This document shows positions 7,918 through 15,711 of a stretch of DNA of 64,000 nt, in pieces (position 1 is the stretch's first letter; each line of letters opens with the position of its first letter). The DNA lies in contig CAJTYO010000001.1 in assembly GCA_910584045.1 (NCBI GenBank), positions 20,025 through 84,024 of the forward strand, read 5' to 3'. A model generated the notes under the pieces. The model made no database searches. It was not told where the DNA came from and saw only the letters and a list, made by a program, of their open reading frames with translations. A program made the position numbers and the translations under genes. Origin of the DNA: an uncultured Oscillospiraceae bacterium. Its GTDB lineage: Bacteria > Bacillota > Clostridia > Oscillospirales > Oscillospiraceae.

Positions 7918-8436
7918 TCAGTACTCAATGCCTCTGCGCGCAGCCACGCCATGCTCGTAGGGGTGCTTTATCTTTCGCATCTCGGTGACGTAGTCCGCCG
8001 TGTCAAGCAGTGCCTGGGGCGGGTTCCGCCCCGTGAGGACTACCTCCAGCTCCGCCGGTTTCTCCGCCAGCAGCGCTAGCAGGCGCGCCTCGTCGATCAT
8101 CCCCGTGGTACACGCGCTCATGGCCTCGTCCAGGGCCAGCAGGCCGAAATCCCCGCTCCGGCGGAAGGCATCCTCCAGAAGGCCGGAGTAGTAGTCCCCC
8201 GCCTCCTTCTTCTCCTCTGACGAAAGGGTCCAGCTAAAGCCGAAGGTCCTGGTCTGAGGTATCACCTCGATCCCCGGCACATGGGCCAGGGCGGTGAATT
8301 CCGAGCTCCTGCCGTCCTTGAAAAATTGCAGCAGCAGCACCCTTTTCCCGCTGCCCGCCGCCCGCAGAGCCAGGCCCAGCAGGGCGGTGGTTTTTCCCTT
8401 GCCGTCGCCGCAGTAGATGTGAATCAATCCAGACAT
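7918..8436 (-). CDS. cobO: cob(I)yrinic acid a,c-diamide adenosyltransferase
   Basis: The 172-residue protein has the family P-loop GDGKGKTT at residues 10-17 and the typical ending HPYEHGVAARRGIEY, matching the BtuR/CobO/CobA family that transfers the adenosyl group of ATP to cob(I)alamin precursors. Its start overlaps the end of the upstream GyrI-like gene by 13 bases, so translation is probably coupled. No other cobalamin biosynthesis gene is in the window, although a corrinoid-dependent operon lies at 29-40 kb. A salvage role is inference. Confidence 0.9.
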   Translation of the reverse strand: MSGLIHIYCGDGKGKTTALLGLALRAAGSGKRVLLLQFFKDGRSSEFTALAHVPGIEVIPQTRTFGFSWTLSSEEKKEAGDYYSGLLEDAFRRSGDFGLLALDEAMSACTTGMIDEARLLALLAEKPAELEVVLTGRNPPQALLDTADYVTEMRKIKHPYEHGVAARRGIEY

Positions 8437-8918
8437 TCCTTCCGCTCTTTTTTCAATTTAATAGGGATAAACGTCTCCATCTGCGCCCAGCCCTGGGCCG
8501 CGATGATCTCCGGCGGCGTGATGATGTGTCCCATGGAGAGATGGCCCGGCCGGACGTCCAGCTCCAGGACCTCCGACGCCTCGATGTACGCCACGGCCTC
8601 CTGATAGCGCCGGCCGTTGGTCTCCTCGTCGCCGTCCCGATAGACGTAGGTCACATAGCAGCCGCCCTCGCAGTCCACAACCTCGTATCCGCCGGCGTCC
8701 ATCCCCTCGCTGAGGGCATACAGCCAGACCATCCCGCCGGACTCCCCGTCAAAGCACAGGAAATCCCGGGGCATAAAGCCGTCTCGGGGGCTGGGGGTAA
8801 TGGCGGAAAAATATTCGTTAAACTTCCCCAAGGCCCCCTCGGGGGAGAAGTCGCAATCCTGGACCAGGCCGGAGGACGCCGCTCGGAAGGGGGGCAGGGA
8901 CACAATTCGCAAGTCCAT
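8424..8918 (-). CDS. stand-alone GyrI-like / AraC-effector-binding domain protein
   Basis: The 164-residue protein looks like a single GyrI-like small-molecule-binding domain without a DNA-binding domain (MDLRIVSLPPFRAASSGLV at the start, FIPIKLKKE near the end). I start at ATG 8918, ten bases after AAGGAG; the longer frame begins at a non-ATG codon without benefit. The gene overlaps cobO by 13 bases. Such domains can sequester drugs or sense ligands; the ligand here is unknown. The pairing with cobO may point to a corrinoid-related ligand, but that is only a guess. Confidence 0.75.
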   Translation of the reverse strand: MDLRIVSLPPFRAASSGLVQDCDFSPEGALGKFNEYFSAITPSPRDGFMPRDFLCFDGESGGMVWLYALSEGMDAGGYEVVDCEGGCYVTYVYRDGDEETNGRRYQEAVAYIEASEVLELDVRPGHLSMGHIITPPEIIAAQGWAQMETFIPIKLKKERKECLD

Positions 8919-8954
8919 ATGCACTTTACTCCTTTCAACCCGCTGCAAGGAGAG

Positions 8955-9000
8955 CGGTTATAACCGATATTATTATATAGTAGGCCCTGTCCGTTGTCAA
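8955..9000 (-). promoter_or_regulatory. promoter and palindrome upstream of the GyrI-like/cobO operon
   Basis: On the minus strand TTGACA (9000-8995), 17 bp and TATAAT (8977-8972) is a consensus promoter. Just downstream, at about +1 to +10, lies the perfect 12-bp palindrome CGGTTATAACCG (8955-8966), a plausible operator. Confidence 0.8.
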
Positions 9001-9147
9001 CGCCCTACAGCCGCACTCTCTTTTCAGATTGGTGTTGCTGAAAGTGGTTTCGTCAAGCTATTCGTAAAAATATCCAAAGCGGGCAGCTATTCATTTGGCG
9101 GATAACTGCCCAATCAACCGGACGTTGTCAAACTTTTTTGTCCTTCG

Positions 9148-9894
9148 CTAAAACAATAAGCTGACATCTCCATAAATACAGACGCGAAGTACTCCAATGA
9201 CAATCAAGTGGATGGGATAATATAGATAAAAAAACCACTTCATCCATTTTGCATCCCCTTTTTCGCCATTGTACAGCTTTAACACAGGATAGACCAGCAG
9301 AACACCAATCTGTATCAAAGCGAAAACTTTACTCACAAAAAAGAAGGATACCGCTGCATATAGCGCAACATACAGGAGTATTTGTTTCATCTGTGCATTC
9401 AGGTTTCCCCTTCTCTTGTACATTTCCAATATGGCAAGTACCGCTATGCAGCTCCAATCCGCCGGGAAAGCGCTCCAAACCAATACAAAAATGAGCGTAT
9501 TTTTTACCCAATTCTTCATTGGCAGATCATTGTCCTGCATCCACAGAACCAAAACCGCAATAAAAAGCGGATACATGACACTTGTCTGATTAAAGATTCC
9601 CGTACTGAACGGAATTGGGTTGATTCCGAATGCAAAGCAATATGCGAAATGTGAAATGACTGCAAAAATTCCCATTCGCAGCATATACCGTTTTACATTA
9701 CGTGTGTAATAGTACCCTTCACACACGAAAAACCACATGATCGGCGCGGTTAAACGCCCGACGATATGCAATGCCATTGCCCCCGGTTCAGCGGGAAAAC
9801 CGGGATAGATCAGGTCAGATACATGGTCTATCGTCATGGCAATAATTGCAATCAGCTTTAAATGATTTGCATTCAATCGCAGCCGCAGTTTCAT
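9148..9894 (-). CDS. TraX-family acyltransferase-like membrane protein (cassette cargo)
   Basis: A 248-residue polytopic protein with TraX-family signatures (LKLIAIIAMTIDHV, GRLTAPIMWFFVCEGYYYTRN, YYPIHLIVIGVLR). TraX of the F plasmid acetylates pilin; chromosomal homologs in Firmicutes have unknown substrates. No conjugation gene is nearby. AGGAG lies eight bases before the ATG. The gene is clearly richer in A+T than its neighbours and fills element E1, so horizontal acquisition is likely. Confidence 0.85.
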   Translation of the reverse strand: MKLRLRLNANHLKLIAIIAMTIDHVSDLIYPGFPAEPGAMALHIVGRLTAPIMWFFVCEGYYYTRNVKRYMLRMGIFAVISHFAYCFAFGINPIPFSTGIFNQTSVMYPLFIAVLVLWMQDNDLPMKNWVKNTLIFVLVWSAFPADWSCIAVLAILEMYKRRGNLNAQMKQILLYVALYAAVSFFFVSKVFALIQIGVLLVYPVLKLYNGEKGDAKWMKWFFYLYYPIHLIVIGVLRVCIYGDVSLLF

Positions 9895-9951
9895 ACTGCC
9901 TCTCCTGCCAACCTCTCAAATGATTCTTACAAATTTCGATTTGCTGACCCG

Positions 9952-9980
9952 ATTATAGCTCAGCGTCCCTGCTATATCAA
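9952..9980 (-). promoter_or_regulatory. element-borne promoter of E1
   Basis: On the minus strand TTGATA (9980-9975), 17 bp and TATAAT (9957-9952). The -35 starts 58 bp inside the element end, the same offset as in E2. Confidence 0.8.
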
Positions 9981-10066
9981 TACGCTTTTGTAGAAATCGC
10001 CGAAGTCATATCCCGGCAACACTTTTCTGAAAAGGGACCAGCCGCATCCCAGCTTGCGGCCCCCGC

Positions 10067-11623
10067 CTACATCCAGATGGAGAACACCCGCAGCACCTTT
10101 TCCAGCAGCTTCCTGAGCCACGACCGTTTTTCCCAGCGCGTCAGGTCCACCCGGACGGACCGGGCCATGACGTCCTCCATATCCCGCGCCACGTCCCGGA
10201 TGACTGGCCCGCCGTAAAGGACCGTGCCGCACTCGTAGTGGAGCTGGAAGCTGCGGTAATCCATGTTGATGGTACCAACCAGGGCGATCTCCTCGTCCGC
10301 CACCAGGCTCTTGGTGTGGAGAAACCCCGGGGTAAACTCGTAAATCCTCACGCCGTGGCGCAGCAGCCGCTCGTAGTAGGAGCCCGCCACAATCTGGGTA
10401 TACCGGTGGTCCGGCACCCCCGGCAGCATCAGGCGCACGTCCACGCCGCAGTCGGCGGCCACGCACAGCGCCCGGACAATGCCGTCCTCCACGGCGAAAT
10501 AGGGCGTGGTCAGCCACAAGGAGCGGTGGGCGTTGGTGATGCACTGGAGATACAAGTCCTCCGCCGGGTTGTCCGGGTTATTCATGGGGCCGTCGCCGAA
10601 ACTCTGGCACAGACCGGGAACGTCCCGCTCCTCCTGGGGACGGTAGTAGTCGTGCTCGCTGTGGACGCGCTCGCCCAGCATCTCCCACATGTGGATGAAC
10701 TGGCTGGTCAGACCCCAGGCTCCGGGACCGTCCAGCAGCACGCCCCCGTCTTTCCACTCGCCAAAGCGCAGCAGGAGCCCCACGTACTCGTCCGCCACGT
10801 TGACCCCGCCGGTGTAGGCGTACTGCCCGTCCACACAGAGAATCTTCCGGTGGTCCCGGTAGTTGAAGTACAGGCGGTTGACGTACTGGTGAACCGGGTT
10901 GAAGACGCAGACCTCCATGCCCTCCGCCCGCATTTTCTCGATGGTCTCACCCCGCATACGGGTGATGTTGCCGAAGTCGTCGAAGAGAATCTTGACCTCC
11001 ACCCCGTGGCGGGCCCGGTCGGTGAGCACCGTCAGCATCCGGTCCCACAGCTGTCCCTCCGCCAGAATAAAGTACTCCAGGAAGATGAAGCGCTCCGCCT
11101 TTTCCATCCTGGCGATGACGTCGTTGAAGAAATCCGCGCCAGTGGAGAAATAGGTCGCGGCGGTGTCCCGGTAGAGCAGAAACCCCTGCCGGGAGAGCAG
11201 GCGGGAGGCCCGCTGCCAGTTGGGCAGGGTCCGGTCCAGCCGGACCTGATTGGCCTCGGAGCGGCGTTCCTCGGACAGACGGCTGCGGGGCGGCGGGATG
11301 GGCAGCAAGTTGAGCCGTTTGCTCTGGATGTTTCCGCCCCAGAGAACATAGAGGACCATCCCGCCCACCGGCAGGGCCACCACCAGCAGCGTCCAGGCCA
11401 GCTTATAGCTGCCCGGCGAGGGGCTGGACTGAATGCCAACGGCCACGCCGATGGCCAGCAGCTCCAGGACGGCAAAGGCGATGAAGGCGTGGGTCTGTAA
11501 AAAATAGGTCAGGACCACCACCGAGGCGACGTTCAGCAGCAGCAGAAGCAGCACCAGGGCGATGCGCAGAGAGGCGGCGATTCTTCTTTCTGTTGTCTGT
11601 TTGACTGGATGCATTCTTTTCAC
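10067..11623 (-). CDS. cls: cardiolipin synthase
   Basis: The 518-residue protein has two N-terminal membrane segments and two phospholipase-D HKD motifs, HRKILCVDGQYAYTGG and HTKSLVADEEIALVGTINMD, the arrangement of bacterial cardiolipin synthases that condense two phosphatidylglycerols at the membrane. The given start is GTG 11623 because AAGGAG is seven bases upstream; the ATG at 11614 is 16 bases from it. It lies 42 bp downstream of pncB on the same strand and probably shares its promoter. Element E1 is inserted 20 bp beyond its stop codon. Confidence 0.9.
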   Translation of the reverse strand: MKRMHPVKQTTERRIAASLRIALVLLLLLLNVASVVVLTYFLQTHAFIAFAVLELLAIGVAVGIQSSPSPGSYKLAWTLLVVALPVGGMVLYVLWGGNIQSKRLNLLPIPPPRSRLSEERRSEANQVRLDRTLPNWQRASRLLSRQGFLLYRDTAATYFSTGADFFNDVIARMEKAERFIFLEYFILAEGQLWDRMLTVLTDRARHGVEVKILFDDFGNITRMRGETIEKMRAEGMEVCVFNPVHQYVNRLYFNYRDHRKILCVDGQYAYTGGVNVADEYVGLLLRFGEWKDGGVLLDGPGAWGLTSQFIHMWEMLGERVHSEHDYYRPQEERDVPGLCQSFGDGPMNNPDNPAEDLYLQCITNAHRSLWLTTPYFAVEDGIVRALCVAADCGVDVRLMLPGVPDHRYTQIVAGSYYERLLRHGVRIYEFTPGFLHTKSLVADEEIALVGTINMDYRSFQLHYECGTVLYGGPVIRDVARDMEDVMARSVRVDLTRWEKRSWLRKLLEKVLRVFSIWM

Positions 11624-11665
11624 GGAGGAGCTCCTTTTTCCGGCTCGTCCCAGGGGGGACGCTTG

Positions 11666-13114
11666 TTACCCGTTCTTTTCCAGCAGGCCGTGTTTCACGT
11701 CCCACAGCTTCTGGGAGAGATCCACATAGTACTTGTGGGGGTTGTCAAAGCGCTTGACCTCCTCCCACAGCGTGTCCACCTGCTCCAGGCAGTAGGCCCT
11801 GATCTCCGGCAGGGAGGGGAGCGCGTACACCAGCTCGCCGCTCTTGAAGACGGGGACCTGAAGCTCCTTTGCGGTGAAGTCGTAGACCTTTTTTTTCTTC
11901 CATGTGGCGTCGGGGTCGAAGATGACCAGCGGTCTGCTGTCGTCCACAGTTTCGTCGTGGATGGTCAGATAATCGGCAATGGCTTTGCCGGTGTCGTTGC
12001 CGTAAAAGCGGTAGAGCTTCTTATAGTGGGGGGTGGTGATCTTCGCCACGTTTTCACTGATCTTGATCTTGGGCTCGATGGTCCCGTCCTCACCCTCCAC
12101 GGCCACCAGCTTGTACACACCGCCGAACACCGGCTCGCTGCGGGCGGTGATGAGCCGCTCGCCCACGCCGAAGGCGTCGATCTTCGCCCCCTGGAGCAAC
12201 AGATCTCGGATCAGCTCCTCGTCCAGGGAGTTGGAGGCGGAGATGGTGCAGCTCCGCCAGCCCGCCGCGTCCAGCATCTTCCGGGCCTCCTTAGTCAGGT
12301 AGGCGATGTCGCCGGAGTCCAGACGGATGCCGCACTTGGTGATGCCTCGGGGCCTCAGGACCTCGTCGAAGGCCCGGATGGCATCGGGTACGCCGCTTTT
12401 GAGAGTGTTGTATGTGTCCACCAGCAGCACGGCGTTGGTGGGATATATCTCGCAGTAGGTCTTGAATGCCTCGTACTGGCTATCGAACATCTGGACCCAG
12501 GAGTGGGCCATGGTGCCGGCGGCGGGTACGCCGTAGAGCTGGTCGCTGATGGCGCAGGCAGTACCGTGGACGCCGCCGATAAAGGCAGCCCGGGCGCCCA
12601 CCACGGCCCCGTCCACCCCCTGGGCCCGGCGGGAGCCGAACTCCAGCACCGTCCGCCCGGCGGCGGCCCGGACAACCCGGTTGGCCTTGGTGGCAATGAG
12701 GCTCTGGTGGTTGACGGCCAGCAGGGCGTAGGTCTCAATGAGCTGGGCCTGGGAAGCGGGGGCGCGGACGGTTACCAGAGGCTCGCCGGGAAAGACAGGG
12801 GTTCCCTCCGGCACGGCCCAGACGTCGCCGGTAAACTTGAAATGGCGCAGGTAGTCCAGAAAGTCCTCCTGGAAAAGATTCTTGCCGCGCAGATAGGAGA
12901 TGTCCTCTTCGTCAAAGTGGAGGTCCTGGATGTACTCCACCAGCTGCTCCAGACCGGCGGCGACGGCAAAGCCGCCTCCATCCGGCACACGGCGGAAGAA
13001 TACGTCGAAATATGTGATGCGGTCCTGCATTCCCTGGCGGAAGTAGCCGTTGGCCATGGTCATCTCGTAAAAGTCAAAGAGCATGGACAGGTTTAGCCGT
13101 TCCTTGCGTTCCAT
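11666..13114 (-). CDS. pncB: nicotinate phosphoribosyltransferase
   Basis: The 482-residue protein carries family landmarks: LSMLFDFYEMTMANGY at the N-terminus, FGSRRAQGVDGA, and GIRLDSGDIAYLTKEARKM in the phosphate-binding barrel. The enzyme converts nicotinate and PRPP (with ATP) to nicotinate mononucleotide, the entry step of the Preiss-Handler NAD salvage route. It is first in a probable pncB-cls unit with its own promoter at 13174-13202. Confidence 0.93.
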   Translation of the reverse strand: MERKERLNLSMLFDFYEMTMANGYFRQGMQDRITYFDVFFRRVPDGGGFAVAAGLEQLVEYIQDLHFDEEDISYLRGKNLFQEDFLDYLRHFKFTGDVWAVPEGTPVFPGEPLVTVRAPASQAQLIETYALLAVNHQSLIATKANRVVRAAAGRTVLEFGSRRAQGVDGAVVGARAAFIGGVHGTACAISDQLYGVPAAGTMAHSWVQMFDSQYEAFKTYCEIYPTNAVLLVDTYNTLKSGVPDAIRAFDEVLRPRGITKCGIRLDSGDIAYLTKEARKMLDAAGWRSCTISASNSLDEELIRDLLLQGAKIDAFGVGERLITARSEPVFGGVYKLVAVEGEDGTIEPKIKISENVAKITTPHYKKLYRFYGNDTGKAIADYLTIHDETVDDSRPLVIFDPDATWKKKKVYDFTAKELQVPVFKSGELVYALPSLPEIRAYCLEQVDTLWEEVKRFDNPHKYYVDLSQKLWDVKHGLLEKNG

Positions 13115-13173
13115 AAAACGGTCCTCGATTTCTTTTTTGATAGGCGGGTCCGCACCGGCGGCCCGTCCCCTCT

Positions 13174-13202
13174 ATAGTATAACTTTTTTCCAGGATTTGC
13201 AA
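13174..13202 (-). promoter_or_regulatory. promoter of pncB
   Basis: On the minus strand TTGCAA (13202-13197), 17 bp and TACTAT (13179-13174), 60 bp before the pncB start. Confidence 0.7.
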
Positions 13203-13210
13203 CGATAGAA

Positions 13211-13239
13211 TTGACAATTCTTTTGCAATCCTCTAATAT
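13211..13239 (+). promoter_or_regulatory. promoter of the pantothenate kinase gene
   Basis: TTGACA (13211-13216), 17 bp and TAATAT (13234-13239), 53 bp before the start codon; back to back with the pncB promoter. Confidence 0.75.
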
Positions 13240-13292
13240 AGGGGGAACGGCACGGATCACCCCTGCGGCAAGATCCAGGAAGGAACAAAAAT

Positions 13293-14114
13293 ATGTCAAT
13301 TATTTTAGGTATCGACATCGGCGGCTCCACCACAAAGATCGTGGGACTGCGCTCCGACGGCAGCACGATTGCCATGCACCGGGTTCAGGCACAGGACCCC
13401 ATCACCTCCCTGTATGGAGCCATGGGAAATTTCCTGTTCACAAACCGGCTGCAGCTGGGGGACGTGTCCAGGATCGCGCTGACGGGTGTGGGAGCCTCAT
13501 ACATTGACGAGGACATCTACGGCATTCCCACAGAGAAGGTGGAGGAGTTTACGGCCGTGGGCGTTGGCGGCTTGGCGCTGAGCGGACAGTCCAAGGCGGT
13601 GGTGGTCAGCATGGGAACCGGCACGGCTTTCATATGGGCGGAGGCGGGACAGCCGGTACAGCATCTGTGCGGGTCCGGCGTAGGCGGCGGCGCGCTGGCT
13701 GGGCTGTGCTCCCGGCTGTGCGGCACTCGGAAGTACGCCCAGATTGTTAAGCTGGCTACGGAGGGGGACGTGACCCGGGTGGACCTGACGGTGGGGGACC
13801 TGACCCGAAACAGCCATCCGTCGCTGCCTCTGGACATCACGGCGGCCAACTTCGGCAACGTATCCGACGACGCGGCTCCGGGGGATTTCGCCGCAGGGGT
13901 CATCAATATGGTGCTCCAGTCCATCGGCACCACAGCGGTCATGGCCTGCCGGTACTGCGGGTGCGAAACGGCGGTTTTGACTGGATTTATGTCCAATCTG
14001 CCACAGGCGCGGGAGTGCTTTGATCTGTTCACACGGCTGCATGGAATTGAATTTATCATCCCTGAGAACGCGACGCACGCCACCTCCATCGGGGCGGCGC
14101 TGTCAATTCAATAA
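13293..14114 (+). CDS. coaW: type II pantothenate kinase
   Basis: A 273-residue ASKHA-fold kinase beginning ILGIDIGGSTTKIVGL, with VVSMGTGTAFIWAE and GSGVGGGALAGLCSRL, matching the type II (CoaW/Fumble-like) pantothenate kinases of Firmicutes rather than CoaA or CoaX. It phosphorylates pantothenate in the first committed step of coenzyme A synthesis. The start has AGGAAGGA upstream and its own promoter. Length and motifs are normal for the family. Confidence 0.88.
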   Translation: MSIILGIDIGGSTTKIVGLRSDGSTIAMHRVQAQDPITSLYGAMGNFLFTNRLQLGDVSRIALTGVGASYIDEDIYGIPTEKVEEFTAVGVGGLALSGQSKAVVVSMGTGTAFIWAEAGQPVQHLCGSGVGGGALAGLCSRLCGTRKYAQIVKLATEGDVTRVDLTVGDLTRNSHPSLPLDITAANFGNVSDDAAPGDFAAGVINMVLQSIGTTAVMACRYCGCETAVLTGFMSNLPQARECFDLFTRLHGIEFIIPENATHATSIGAALSIQ

Positions 14115-14130
14115 CCGGCGGGGAAATTGC

Positions 14131-14215
14131 CCCTCCATATAGGGCTGGAAAACGCCCAGAGTTGCACACGAACGTGCAACTAGTGCGAAACGTTCATAGA
14201 ACGTTCATTTTGTTG
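14131..14215 (-). repeat. two-hairpin repeat element, copy F1
   Basis: Read on the minus strand, a TGAAC..TTCT.TGAAC block precedes a hairpin GTTGCAC/GTGCAAC, then GGGC-(GTTTTCCA)-GCCC and TATATGGAGGGG. The same order recurs in F2 (57931-58017), with differences falling mostly in loops and linkers. In F1 the first block is the perfect palindrome AACGTTC-ATA-GAACGTT on the plus strand. It lies between coaW and larE, antisense to both. Confidence 0.65.
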
Positions 14216-14308
14216 TTCAGCGGAAAAGCTGTCGTCCGGGCACGGAATTACGGGCCATGGGAAGAAAATCTCCCCTGCCGCGCGGAGCGCGGCGGAAAGG
14301 AGGCACTG

Positions 14309-15067
14309 TTGCTGCTCCAGACCTTTTTTAAGATGAATCCCTCCGCCGCCGTAGCCTTCTCGGGCGGTGTGGACTCCGCCCTTCTTCTCTGGGCGGCCGC
14401 CGTCTACGGCAGAAATGCCGCCGCCTATTTTGTGAAGACCCCCTTCCAGCCCGCCTTCGAAGAGGAGGATGCACGGCAGACCGCGCGGCGGCTGAACATC
14501 CCACTCACCGTACTGGAATTCGACGTACTGACCCTGCCGGAGGTTGCGGCTAATCCGCCGGACCGCTGCTACCACTGCAAACGCGCCCTCTTTCGCCGCA
14601 TTCTGGAGGCGGCGGCGGAAGACGGCTTCCCACTGGTCCTGGACGGCTGCAACGCCTCCGACGACGCGGGGGACCGGCCCGGTATGCGGGCCCTGCGGGA
14701 GCTGGGGGTCCGCTCCCCTCTGCGGGAGTGCGGCCTCTCCAAGGCCGAAGTACGAAGCATGGCCCGAGAGGCCGGACTGGCGGTGTGGGACAAGCCCTCC
14801 TATGCCTGCCTGGCCACCCGGACGCCGGTTGGGAGCGAAATCACCCGCGAGGCTCTGGAACGTGTGGAACGGGGAGAGGCTCTGCTGGCGGAGAAGGGGC
14901 TTGTTGATTTCCGGCTGCGCCTGCGGGGGGATGACGGTCTGCTCCAGGTCAGAGCGGAGCAGATGGACCTGGCCCGGCAGCTGCTGGACCAGGTTCGGGA
15001 ACAGCTGGCGGGAGACTTTCGGCAGATCACCCTGGACAATGTGCCGAGGGCAGTCCGGGAGACCTGA
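14309..15067 (+). CDS. larE: LarE-type ATP-dependent sacrificial sulfur transferase
   Basis: The 252-residue PP-loop protein has SGGVDS at residues 18-23, CYHCK, and the conserved Cys167 in KPSYACLATR. That Cys corresponds to the sulfur-donating cysteine of Lactobacillus LarE, which helps build the nickel-pincer cofactor of lactate racemase. I start at TTG 14309, five bases after AAAGGAGG; the upstream frame is only intergenic sequence. No larA, larB or larC is in the window, so the partner genes are elsewhere or the protein serves another thiolation. Confidence 0.85.
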   Translation: MLLQTFFKMNPSAAVAFSGGVDSALLLWAAAVYGRNAAAYFVKTPFQPAFEEEDARQTARRLNIPLTVLEFDVLTLPEVAANPPDRCYHCKRALFRRILEAAAEDGFPLVLDGCNASDDAGDRPGMRALRELGVRSPLRECGLSKAEVRSMAREAGLAVWDKPSYACLATRTPVGSEITREALERVERGEALLAEKGLVDFRLRLRGDDGLLQVRAEQMDLARQLLDQVREQLAGDFRQITLDNVPRAVRET

Positions 15068-15078
15068 TGGAAATAGGA

Positions 15079-15112
15079 GGGGCGCGCTTCCGGCTGGAAG
15101 CGCGCCCCTTTT
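15079..15112 (+). terminator. terminator after larE
   Basis: GGGGCGCGCTTCC (15079-15091), loop GGCT and GGAAGCGCGCCCC (15096-15108), then TTTT. Confidence 0.88.
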
Positions 15113-15117
15113 CGCGG

Positions 15118-15711
15118 TCAGCTCCGGCAAAAAATACGGCGGCGGGGGACGGGAAGCTGGGGCAGCAGCGTCCCCAGCGCACCCAGCATGAGGAACAGAC
15201 CCGCTCCGCAGCGCACCGTCAGGACAAGAGCCGTCCCCGTCAGAATCGCCGCGCATGCCAGCCCCACCGCCCGGCAGACCCGGTCCGCCGCCAGAGGGTC
15301 CGCCAACCAGCTGACAAACAGATGCAGCGCCCGCCCGCCGTCCAACACCGGCACTGGCAGCAGATTGAAGCACCCCAGCAGCAGGTTGGCCCCCGCCGCC
15401 ACATACAGCCCAGTCCATCGGGCAAAAATCAGGGCCAGCAGCAGGTTCACCGCCGGGCCCGCCAGGGTGCAGGCAATCTCCCGAGGGTAGGACAGCCGCC
15501 GGGTGTCGGCGCGAATCTCCGCGCCGAAGGCCGTCAGCCGCACCCGCTCCACCCGGGCTCCCGCCAGACGGAGGGCCGCCAGATGTCCCAGCTCATGGCC
15601 CGCCGCCGACAGGAGGACCACCGGCAGCACCTCCCCCGCCCCGGCCAGAAGGCTGACTGCCAACAGCGCCGCAAATCCCCAGCCGGCCTCCAGCTTACCC
15701 CACCGCCACAT
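15118..15711 (-). CDS. spoIVFB: SpoIVFB-like site-2 metalloprotease (M50)
   Basis: The 197-residue membrane protease has the zinc motif HELGH at 39-43 and the third ligand in NLLPVPVLDGGR (Asp124), the signature of site-2 proteases. SpoIVFB cleaves pro-sigma-K in the mother-cell-derived membrane around the forespore in Bacillus. The gene overlaps the upstream M23-domain gene by 17 bases, the same order as spoIVFA-spoIVFB, which supports the assignment. No Shine-Dalgarno is visible before ATG 15711, so coupled translation is likely. Confidence 0.85.
   Translation of the reverse strand: MWRWGKLEAGWGFAALLAVSLLAGAGEVLPVVLLSAAGHELGHLAALRLAGARVERVRLTAFGAEIRADTRRLSYPREIACTLAGPAVNLLLALIFARWTGLYVAAGANLLLGCFNLLPVPVLDGGRALHLFVSWLADPLAADRVCRAVGLACAAILTGTALVLTVRCGAGLFLMLGALGTLLPQLPVPRRRIFCRS

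Larger units (their letters stand above)
9016..10038 (-). mobile_element. mobile-cassette-like element E1 (terminal inverted repeats, 8-bp target duplication)
   Basis: The 1023-bp element has imperfect 23-bp terminal inverted repeats: the left end contains CTTTTCAGATTGGTGTTGC (9020-9038) and the right end, on the minus strand, CTTTTCAGAAAAGTGTTGC (10034-10016). The 8-bp direct repeat CAGCCGCA flanks it at 9008-9015 and 10039-10046. It carries one AT-rich gene of the TraX family and its promoter, and no transposase. The ends match element E2 at 57350-57743 in order, orientation and sequence. It lies between the cls stop codon and the GyrI-like/cobO promoter. Confidence 0.85.
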
